5,171 nucleotides of DNA from Pseudomonadota bacterium (GTDB taxonomy: Bacteria > Pseudomonadota > Alphaproteobacteria > Caulobacterales > Aquidulcibacteraceae), in contig JAEWNX010000002.1 of assembly GCA_023461135.1 (NCBI GenBank), positions 1-5,171 of the forward strand. Direction: 5' to 3'. The number at the start of each line of letters is the position of its first letter. Within the stretch, counting starts at the first letter, position 1. Below are positions 1 to 5,171 of this stretch, piece after piece. The notes below the pieces were generated by a model. That model was not told the DNA's origin, made no database searches, and worked only from the letters and a program-made list of their open reading frames with translations. A program made the position numbers and the translations under genes.

Positions 1-299
1 ACATGATCATTTCCGCGGGCTACAATATCGGCGCGCCGGAAGTGGAAAACGCGCTGCTCACGCATAGCGCCGTGGCCGAATGCGCGGTTGTCGGCGCGCC
101 GGACGAGGAGCGCGGGCAGATCGTCAAGGCGTTCGTGGTGCTGAAGCAGGGCGCCAGCATCACCGAGCGCGCCTTGCAAGAGCATGTAAAGCAGACGATC
201 GCGCCGTACAAATATCCGCGCGCCGTCGCGTTCGTCGACGAGCTGCCGAAGACGCATACGGGCAAGCTGCAGCGGTTCAAGCTGCGCCAGGCACCATGA
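1..299 (+). CDS. Benzoate/2-aminobenzoate-CoA ligase family protein, C-terminal end (5' truncated)
   Basis: This is the last ~98 residues of an acyl-AMP-forming CoA ligase (ANL superfamily). Members activate a carboxylic acid with ATP to an acyl-adenylate and then form the CoA thioester in the cytoplasm. The reading frame begins at base 3 and stays open to the window edge. The Met codon at base 3 is internal, because the first visible residues ([15 protein letters not shown]) are the hinge (A8) region that normally follows an Asp; bases 1-2 (ac) fit the end of a GAC Asp codon. The A10 motif [10 protein letters not shown] lies near the end, and the Lys encoded at 264-266 is the conserved adenylation lysine. 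The GYNI...PEVE wording resembles benzoate-CoA and 2-aminobenzoate-CoA ligases more than fatty acid ligases. The substrate pocket lies in the missing N-terminal domain, so benzoate, anthranilate or another aryl acid cannot be separated here. The stop overlaps the next start as ATGA. Confidence 0.88.
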   Translation, partial: MIISAGYNIGAPEVENALLTHSAVAECAVVGAPDEERGQIVKAFVVLKQGASITERALQEHVKQTIAPYKYPRAVAFVDELPKTHTGKLQRFKLRQAP

Positions 300-706
300 A
301 GTTCACGCGCGAAATCACGGTTCGCTTCGAGCACTGCGACGCGGCGGGGCTGATGTTCTATCCGCGGTTCTTCGGCCTCGTGAACGAGATGGTGGAGGAT
401 TGGTTCGCCGCGCTCGGGGCGTCGTTCAAGTCCATGCACATCGAGGCCAAGAAAGGCGTGCCGACCGTGAAGCTCGACGCGCAATTTGGCCGGCCCGCGC
501 GCATGGGCGACAAGCTTGTCCAGACGCTGCATGTCGCGGAAATCGGCGGCGCCTCCTGCACGTTGAAGCACGAAGCCAGCGTCGACGGCTCACCGGTGGC
601 GCAATTCGAACAGGTCATCGTTTATGTCGATCTCGACGGCATGGGCCCTGAGCCGTGGCCGGAGCCACTGCGCAAAGCGATGAGAGCGTATGAGGAGCCC
701 ACATGA
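296..706 (+). CDS. Acyl-CoA thioesterase, 4-hydroxybenzoyl-CoA thioesterase (4HBT) hotdog family
   Basis: A 136-residue single hotdog-fold protein, close to the usual 4HBT length of about 140. It should hydrolyse an acyl-CoA, probably an aryl-CoA, to the free acid and CoA in the cytoplasm. The N-terminal motif [16 protein letters not shown] (residues 11-26) matches the 4HBT signature, with Asp15 at the place of the catalytic Asp of the Pseudomonas enzyme (known of the family). The start at 296 is chosen because it overlaps the ligase stop (ATGA) and puts this motif at the usual distance from the N-terminus; the frame is open further upstream, but that part only shadows the ligase gene. There is no strong Shine-Dalgarno, so translational coupling to the ligase is likely. 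Pairing a thioesterase with a CoA ligase suggests release of CoA from stalled or excess aryl-CoA; this is inference. Substrate is not determined. Confidence 0.87.
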   Translation: MKFTREITVRFEHCDAAGLMFYPRFFGLVNEMVEDWFAALGASFKSMHIEAKKGVPTVKLDAQFGRPARMGDKLVQTLHVAEIGGASCTLKHEASVDGSPVAQFEQVIVYVDLDGMGPEPWPEPLRKAMRAYEEPT

Positions 707-1095
707 GAACGCTGCTGCCGCCTGGCTGGCCGAGACCGAAGGGCTACGCCAATGGCGTCGAGGCCGAAGGCCGGCTCGTGTTCGTCGCCGGGCAGATCGG
801 TTGGACGCCGGAGGGCAAGTTCGAGGCGAGCACCCTCTCCGCGCAGTTCGCGCAAACGCTAGACAATACGCTGGCGGTGTTGCGCGAGGCGGGCGCGGGG
901 CCGGAGCACGTGGCGCGCATGACGTGGTACATCGCCGACAAGCGCGCCTATTTGGCTGCGCAGGCGGACATCGGCGCGATCTGGCGCGAGAAGATGGGCC
1001 GGCACTATCCGGCCATGGCGGTGGTGGAAGTAAAAGCGCTGATCGAGGACGAAGCGCTGATCGAAATAGAGACAACCGCCGTCGTGCCGCGCTAG
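703..1095 (+). CDS. RidA/YjgF/YER057c/UK114 (Rid) family protein lacking the catalytic Arg
   Basis: A 130-residue Rid-family protein, expected to be a cytoplasmic trimer with ligand sites between subunits. Family features are visible: a beta strand ending FVAGQIGW (27-34), a helix with QTLDNTLAVLREAG (51-64), and the C-terminal block YPAMAVVEV...IEIETTAVV (102-128). Canonical RidA hydrolyses 2-aminoacrylate-type imines with an Arg in the PARSCVEV motif; here that position is Met105 (ATG at 1015-1017), giving PAMAVVEV. The Glu in the IEIE segment is kept. The protein therefore probably belongs to one of the Rid subfamilies without the Arg, whose activities are mostly unknown. In this operon it might act on a nitrogen-containing ring intermediate, in the way that the Rid-type 2-aminomuconate deaminases do, or simply bind a ligand. 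The start overlaps the thioesterase stop (ATGA) and has GAGGAG at 692-697, five bases upstream. Confidence 0.9.
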   Translation: MRTLLPPGWPRPKGYANGVEAEGRLVFVAGQIGWTPEGKFEASTLSAQFAQTLDNTLAVLREAGAGPEHVARMTWYIADKRAYLAAQADIGAIWREKMGRHYPAMAVVEVKALIEDEALIEIETTAVVPR

Positions 1096-1103
1096 AACCG
1101 GCC

Positions 1104-1108
1104 AGGAG
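1104..1108 (+). promoter_or_regulatory. Ribosome binding site of the RAM-domain gene
   Basis: AGGAG seven bases before the ATG at 1116. It settles the start of the 94-residue RAM protein, because the same frame is open much further upstream, back through the Rid gene, where it encodes only shadow sequence. It is in the only non-overlapping junction of the operon (20 bases). Confidence 0.75.
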
Positions 1109-1115
1109 CACTTCC

Positions 1116-1400
1116 ATGGCAGACCATAGCCTCTTCGTGTTCGTGCGCGTGCAGGGCGCAACGCCCGAGAGCGTAGGCAACGCACTGCGCGATGAAAACG
1201 CGCAGATCATGGATATCTATTCGATCATGGGCGAATGGGATCTCCTCGTGCGTATTGAGCACCCGGACCTCAACACGATTCAGAAGGTCGTGACAGAATC
1301 GATCCGCGCCAACCCGAATGTGGCGCAGACGTACACGATCCTCGGCTATCAGCTCTACGGCTCCAAGTGGCCGGGCTTTGATTTCCCTGACGAGGAATGA
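1116..1400 (+). CDS. Stand-alone Lrp/AsnC effector-binding (RAM) domain protein
   Basis: A 94-residue protein that is almost entirely one Lrp/AsnC C-terminal (RAM) domain: beta-alpha-beta-beta-alpha-beta order, with SLFVFVRVQG (5-14), IMDIYSIMGEWDLLVRIE (31-48) holding the G-x-W-D turn typical of the family, a helix TIQKVVTESIRANPNV (54-69), and QTYTILGY (71-78). The N-terminal helix-turn-helix of full Lrp regulators is absent, and the preceding bases belong to the Rid gene in another frame, so this is not a truncation seen at the DNA level. Such proteins oligomerise and bind amino acids or related small molecules (known of the family). Here it may sense a pathway amino acid or aromatic, or modify a full-length Lrp-type regulator by hetero-oligomerisation; both are inference. 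The C-terminus WPGFDFPDEE is acidic and specific to this protein. Its stop overlaps the next start (ATGA). Confidence 0.85.
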   Translation: MADHSLFVFVRVQGATPESVGNALRDENAQIMDIYSIMGEWDLLVRIEHPDLNTIQKVVTESIRANPNVAQTYTILGYQLYGSKWPGFDFPDEE

Positions 1401-2185
1401 GCCTCGATCTCGAAAAAGAATACAACAATCGCGCCCGCGTTCCCGAGAACCCGGGCGTCATCCAAAGCTGGGCGCGCGACAGCGCTGCGTACCGCGAAGC
1501 CAAGCCGCCGCGTGAGATCGCCTACGGCGATGGCGAGCGGCATAAGCTCGACTTATTCGCCGCCGGCGACGGCCCTGCCGTCATGTACATTCACGGGGGT
1601 TATTGGCAGGCGCTCGACAAGAGCTTCCACAGCGTGCATGCGCGCGGGCTGAACGCGCTGGGCGTCAGCGTGGCTGTGCCGAGCTACGATCTTTGCCCCA
1701 ATGTGCGCATCGGCGACATTGTCGAGCAAATCCGCACAGCCTGCTCCGTTCTGCACCAAACGACCAATGCGCCGGTGATCGTGAGCGGACATTCCGCAGG
1801 CGGACATCTCGCCGCGTGTCTGCTGGCGACGGAGGCGCATGTGCCATCGGCGTACGCGATCTCGGGCGTGTTCGAACTCGCGCCGCTGATCCCAACAAGC
1901 CTCAACGAAAAGCTCGGCCTCGACGAGGAGGAGGCCGAAGCGCTCAGCCCCCTCTTCTGGCCCGCGCCGGAGGACAAGGTGCTCGACGCGGTCGTCGGCG
2001 ACTTGGAGTCGAGCGAATTCCTGCGCCAGAGCGCCGCGATCGTCCGCGCCTGGGGCGAGGATGGCGTGCAGACACGCTACGAGGAGATCGCCGGCGCGAA
2101 CCACTTCACGGTAATCGCGCCGCTGACCGATCCCGCCTCAGAGATGTGCGCGCGGCTCAAGCAATTGATCGACGCCACGCGCTGA
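1397..2185 (+). CDS. Alpha/beta hydrolase, kynurenine formamidase (AFMID-like) type
   Basis: A 262-residue alpha/beta hydrolase. The N-terminus YNNRARVPE (9-17) and HGGYW oxyanion motif (66-70) are typical of animal-type kynurenine formamidases, which hydrolyse N-formylkynurenine to kynurenine and formate. The nucleophile is Ser133 in GHSAGGH (131-137; Ser codon 1793-1795). Asp202 in GDLESSEFLRQS and His236 in ANHF complete a plausible triad. No signal peptide is seen, so it should be cytoplasmic. It is unrelated in fold to the metal-dependent KynB found in many bacteria. The start at 1397 overlaps the RAM stop; the GAGGA at 1392-1396 abuts the ATG, too close for a normal ribosome binding site, so coupled translation is likely. 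It is the last gene of the operon. A formamidase fits with the aryl-CoA ligase if the substrate is anthranilate derived from tryptophan. A carboxylesterase of the same clan with another ester or amide substrate remains possible. Confidence 0.85.
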   Translation: MSLDLEKEYNNRARVPENPGVIQSWARDSAAYREAKPPREIAYGDGERHKLDLFAAGDGPAVMYIHGGYWQALDKSFHSVHARGLNALGVSVAVPSYDLCPNVRIGDIVEQIRTACSVLHQTTNAPVIVSGHSAGGHLAACLLATEAHVPSAYAISGVFELAPLIPTSLNEKLGLDEEEAEALSPLFWPAPEDKVLDAVVGDLESSEFLRQSAAIVRAWGEDGVQTRYEEIAGANHFTVIAPLTDPASEMCARLKQLIDATR

Positions 2186-2188
2186 TCT

Positions 2189-4993
2189 TCACGACGCAGG
2201 CTGCACCACCTCGACCTCCAGCCCCAGCCTCTGCAACTGCGGACGCACCACGGACGCATCGCCCACGACAACCCAAACAAAGCGTGAGGGATCGATCACG
2301 GCGCGCGCCGCCGCATCCATCTGCGCGGCGGTCATGGCGCGATAGCGCGGCGCGACATCCTCCCAGTACGTATCGGGGCGGTCGTAGAGCTCGTTCGAGC
2401 GCAACGCACCGAGGATGCTGGCGGCTGTTTCATAGGCGCCGGGCAGCTGGCGAATGTTGCCGTTGATGGTGCGCGTGTGCTCCGTCTCGCTCACGCCGTT
2501 TGTCGAATTGAAGCCGTTAATCTGCTCCATCAGCACGCGGATCGAGTCTCCGGTGCGATCCGATTGCACCGGCGCGTTGATCACGTACGGCGTCTGGTGT
2601 TCGCGCAACTGCACCTGCCCGTTGAGGCCATAGGACCAGCCGCGCCGTTCACGGATTTCCGTATTGATGCGCGACAGGAAGTTGTTGCCGAGCACTTCGT
2701 TGGCGGCGTTGAGGGCCAGCGTGTCGTCCGAGCCTTGGATCGGCAGCACCGAGCCGGCGTAAATCACCGATTGCGGCGATTGCGGGCGATCCACCAGCAC
2801 GATGCGCGGACGCGGCGCGGGGATCGCAACGGAGAAGTCCTTGCGTCCCACATCGACGTCGGCTGCGCCGCGCCACGACCCAAAGCGTGCCTCGAGCGCA
2901 CGCCGCACCTCTGCCAGCGGCCGATCCGACACCACAAACACGCGGGCCGTTTCAGGCCGCAGCCACGCCTGGTGAAAGCGCACCAGCGCATCGCGATCGA
3001 GCGGCGTGACCGAGCTCGCCGTGCCGAGGCCGGAGAGCGGACGACCGTAGGGATGGGTCTCGCCGTAAATGATCGGCGGCAGGGCGCGTTGTGCGAGGCC
3101 GTTTGGCTGCGTCACTTCCGCGGCGATTTGCGCAAGCTGTTGTTCGCGCAAACGCTCCACTTCCGACGGCGCAAATTCCGGACGCAGCACGATGCCGGCG
3201 AACAAATCGAGCGAGCGGCCGAGATTGGCCGAGAGCGTCGTGAGCTGAACCGTGGAGCGATCGAGCGAACCGAACGCGGCGATGTTGGCGCCCAGCCGCT
3301 CCTGCTCCTCTGCGATCTGCATCGCATCGCGCCCGTCCGCCCCGGCTGTCATCGCTGAAAGCATCAGCCGCTGCGTGCCGAACCCGCCCTGTGGATCGGC
3401 GGCGACGCCCGCGTCGAAATCCATCGACATCAGCGTCACCGGAATGGCGTCGCGGCGTGCGTAGACGACTTCGATGCCGTTCGAGAGCTGCGCGCGCTCC
3501 ACATTCGGAAAATCCAGATCGGCGATCTGGCCGACGGGCGGCATCGGATCGCGCGGCTGCGCTGTCGGCGGCGAATTGTCCGGCGCGGGGCGGCTGGTGG
3601 CGCTGGCTTCCTGGTACGGCTCGCGCACGCCCGGGTCGATCCGCATCGCATGCACCGGCCGTGAGAGCCAGCGGTGCGCCGCCGTGCGCACATTTTCCGG
3701 CGTCACCGTGCCGTACTCCAGCAAATTGCGTCGGAAGAAGCCAGGATCGCCGGCAAGCACCGCGCCGTTCGCCAGCGCGACGGTCTTGCCATTGAAGCCG
3801 CCGACCTGCTCGATGTTGAAGAAGCTGGCGGCGACGGTTTGCGTGGCGACGCGCTGCACTTCATCCGTCGTTGGGCCGTTGGCGAGGAAGTCGGCGATGA
3901 TTTCGTCGAGGCGCTGTGACACCGCGTTCGCATCTTCGCCGGGTTTCACATCAACCGTGACAAAGAACATGCTGACGCGTTGAAATGGCAGCACGCTGGC
4001 GCTTACGGACACGGCGGTCTGCTCGTCGCGCACAAGGATGCGGTCAAGGCGCGAGCTATCCAGGCCGCCCAGCACCTGCGCGGCAGTGTTCAGCTCAACC
4101 AAATCTTCATGCGCGATGCCCGGGACGACCCAGGTGCGATAGAGCCGCGTGTTCGACACGCGATCCTGCATCGTCACATCAATGCGCTCCGACAGCGTGG
4201 GCACGTCGGCCGCCGCCGGCACATTCTCCGGTCCGCGCGGGATTTGCCCGAAATAGCGCTCCACCAGCGGGCGCGCTTCAGCGGCATTGATGTCCCCCGC
4301 CAGCACCAGCACCGCATTGTTCGGCCCGTAATTGTCGCGGAACCACTGACGCACTTCTTCAAGCGACGCGTCATCGAGATCGGCCATCGATCCAATCGTC
4401 GAGTGGCGATACGGATGCCCCTCCGGGAAGAGACCTTCGAGAATGCGATAGAACGCCAAGCCATAAGGCTGGTTGTCGCCCTGGCGCTTTTCGTTCTGCA
4501 CAATGCCGCGCTGCGCATCGAGGCTCTGCTGCGTGAGCGCCCCGAGGATATAGCCCATGCGCTCGCTCTCAATGTAGAGCCCGCGCTCCAGCGCCGGCGT
4601 CGGCACGGTCTGGAAGTAGTTGGTGCGGTCGAACCAGGTAGTGCCGTTCCAGTTTGTGGCGCCCATCTCGCGCAACGGCTCAATCAGATTCGGCACGTGC
4701 TCGGTGCCGTTGAACAGCATGATGTGCTCGAAGAGGTGCGCGAAGCCCGTCTGACCGGGCGGCTCGTCCTTCGACCCGATATTGTACCAGGCCGCGATGG
4801 CCACGACCGGCGCCTTGCGGTCTTCATGCACGAGCACGGTGAGCCCGTTATCCAGTTCGAATTGCTCATACGGAATATCGACGCCCGTCAGCAGCTCCTG
4901 CACCGACGCGGGCTGGTCTGCCCCACTCTGCGCGCCCGTGCTCGCGCACGCCGTCAACGCCAAAACCGCCGCCGCAAGAAATACCGCCCGCAT
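2189..4993 (-). CDS. M16 family zinc metallopeptidase, two-half, predicted lipoprotein
   Basis: A 934-residue pitrilysin/insulinase-type peptidase. The N-terminus MRAVFLAAAVLALTAC is a lipoprotein signal peptide with lipobox LTAC and lipidated Cys16; Ala at +2 is compatible with outer-membrane delivery, so it probably acts in the periplasm. The first M16 half (about 43-385) has the inverted zinc motif HLFEH (86-90; His86, catalytic Glu89, His90; bases 4724-4738) and the third ligand Glu168 in NEKRQ (4490-4492). A Pro-rich linker (about 455-490) joins a second half (about 495-915) in which the HxxEH site is replaced (QRLMLSAM, 541-548). That half carries Arg781 and Tyr788, spaced seven apart like the insulysin R/Y substrate-binding pair. 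This single-chain layout with one live and one inactive half is usual for bacterial PqqL-like M16 proteins, which degrade or process peptides. The ATG at 4993 is preferred to a TTG at 5008 because of a well-placed GGGGAG and a clean signal peptide. Specific substrate unknown. Confidence 0.93.
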   Translation of the reverse strand: MRAVFLAAAVLALTACASTGAQSGADQPASVQELLTGVDIPYEQFELDNGLTVLVHEDRKAPVVAIAAWYNIGSKDEPPGQTGFAHLFEHIMLFNGTEHVPNLIEPLREMGATNWNGTTWFDRTNYFQTVPTPALERGLYIESERMGYILGALTQQSLDAQRGIVQNEKRQGDNQPYGLAFYRILEGLFPEGHPYRHSTIGSMADLDDASLEEVRQWFRDNYGPNNAVLVLAGDINAAEARPLVERYFGQIPRGPENVPAAADVPTLSERIDVTMQDRVSNTRLYRTWVVPGIAHEDLVELNTAAQVLGGLDSSRLDRILVRDEQTAVSVSASVLPFQRVSMFFVTVDVKPGEDANAVSQRLDEIIADFLANGPTTDEVQRVATQTVAASFFNIEQVGGFNGKTVALANGAVLAGDPGFFRRNLLEYGTVTPENVRTAAHRWLSRPVHAMRIDPGVREPYQEASATSRPAPDNSPPTAQPRDPMPPVGQIADLDFPNVERAQLSNGIEVVYARRDAIPVTLMSMDFDAGVAADPQGGFGTQRLMLSAMTAGADGRDAMQIAEEQERLGANIAAFGSLDRSTVQLTTLSANLGRSLDLFAGIVLRPEFAPSEVERLREQQLAQIAAEVTQPNGLAQRALPPIIYGETHPYGRPLSGLGTASSVTPLDRDALVRFHQAWLRPETARVFVVSDRPLAEVRRALEARFGSWRGAADVDVGRKDFSVAIPAPRPRIVLVDRPQSPQSVIYAGSVLPIQGSDDTLALNAANEVLGNNFLSRINTEIRERRGWSYGLNGQVQLREHQTPYVINAPVQSDRTGDSIRVLMEQINGFNSTNGVSETEHTRTINGNIRQLPGAYETAASILGALRSNELYDRPDTYWEDVAPRYRAMTAAQMDAAARAVIDPSRFVWVVVGDASVVRPQLQRLGLEVEVVQPAS

Positions 4994-5000
4994 GGTCCCG

Positions 5001-5006
5001 CTCCCC
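5001..5006 (-). promoter_or_regulatory. Ribosome binding site of the M16 peptidase gene
   Basis: GGGGAG on the minus strand, seven bases before the ATG at 4993. It lies inside the five-codon extension that would result from the TTG start at 5008, which argues for the ATG as the true start and gives a signal peptide beginning MRAVFLA. Confidence 0.7.
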
Positions 5007-5020
5007 AATCTGCCGGCTCA

Positions 5021-5049
5021 GATAGCCCGACCCTCGCAGGCAGGATCAA
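5021..5049 (-). promoter_or_regulatory. Possible weak sigma-70-type promoter of the M16 gene
   Basis: On the minus strand TTGATC (5044-5049) is followed after 17 bases by GCTATC (5021-5026). The first box matches the -35 consensus TTGACA at four of six positions, and the second is a loose fit to the CTATAT-like -10 element of alphaproteobacteria. It sits about 28 bases before the start codon, which would give a short leader. Such partial matches arise often by chance, and transcription reading through from the tRNA is an alternative. Confidence 0.22.
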
Positions 5050-5096
5050 GCGCTTGCGACCAGCGGCTTCGGTCATGCGGCGGATGGCGGCGAAAA

Positions 5097-5171
<75 letters not shown>

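Noticed and set aside
1034..1064. 13-base direct repeat (AAGCGCTGATCGA at 1034 and 1052, period 18) in the Rid gene
   Set aside because: It encodes the ALIE...ALIE segment at a place where Rid proteins normally have a similar length and hydrophobic pattern, so it needs no insertion or regulatory explanation.
2196..2234. Imperfect inverted repeat (GCAGGCTG against CAGCCTCTGC) near the convergent stops
   Set aside because: It has a bulge, a loop of more than 20 bases and no T-run, and it lies within peptidase coding sequence. It is too weak to call a terminator.
1603..2466. Plus-strand open frame overlapping the hydrolase and the end of the peptidase gene
   Set aside because: It is Arg/Ala/Pro-rich shadow sequence spanning two well-supported genes.
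2477..3358. Plus-strand open frame of 293 codons rich in Arg and His
   Set aside because: It lies wholly antisense to the M16 second half, and its composition is typical of a GC-rich shadow frame with no recognisable domain.

Overview
The window is GC-rich DNA with tightly packed genes, ATGA start/stop overlaps and GC-biased third codon positions. Together with the protein types, this suggests an alphaproteobacterium, perhaps of the Caulobacterales/Hyphomonadaceae kind. That placement is an impression from gene style and was not tested by phylogeny.

Positions 1-2185, plus strand: five genes in one direction form the 3' part of a catabolic operon. They are the C-terminal end of a benzoate/2-aminobenzoate-type CoA ligase (cut by the window edge), a 4-hydroxybenzoyl-CoA-type hotdog thioesterase, a Rid-family protein, a stand-alone Lrp/AsnC effector-binding (RAM) domain, and an alpha/beta hydrolase of the kynurenine formamidase (AFMID-like) type. 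Three of the four junctions are 4-base ATGA overlaps and the fourth is a 20-base gap with a good ribosome binding site. The combination fits catabolism of tryptophan or kynurenine through anthranilate (2-aminobenzoate) and its CoA thioester. In that reading the formamidase releases kynurenine, the ligase activates the aromatic acid, the thioesterase recovers stalled acyl-CoA, the Rid protein acts on a nitrogen-containing ring intermediate or binds a ligand, and the RAM protein senses a small molecule. The pathway is an inference; kynureninase, the ring-attacking oxygenase and beta-oxidation genes would lie upstream, outside the window.

Positions 2189-4993, minus strand: one large gene for a two-half M16 (pitrilysin/insulinase-type) zinc peptidase with a lipoprotein signal peptide. 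Its stop codon lies 3 bases from the stop of the convergent hydrolase gene. The catalytic HxxEH site is in the first half and the second half lacks it.

Positions 4994-5096 hold the leader of the peptidase gene (ribosome binding site and a weak possible promoter). Positions 5097-5171, minus strand, are a complete tRNA-Val(GAC) with an encoded CCA end. No mobile element, CRISPR array or phage feature was seen. The most interesting points are the Rid protein with Met in place of the catalytic Arg and the HTH-less Lrp-type domain in the same operon.
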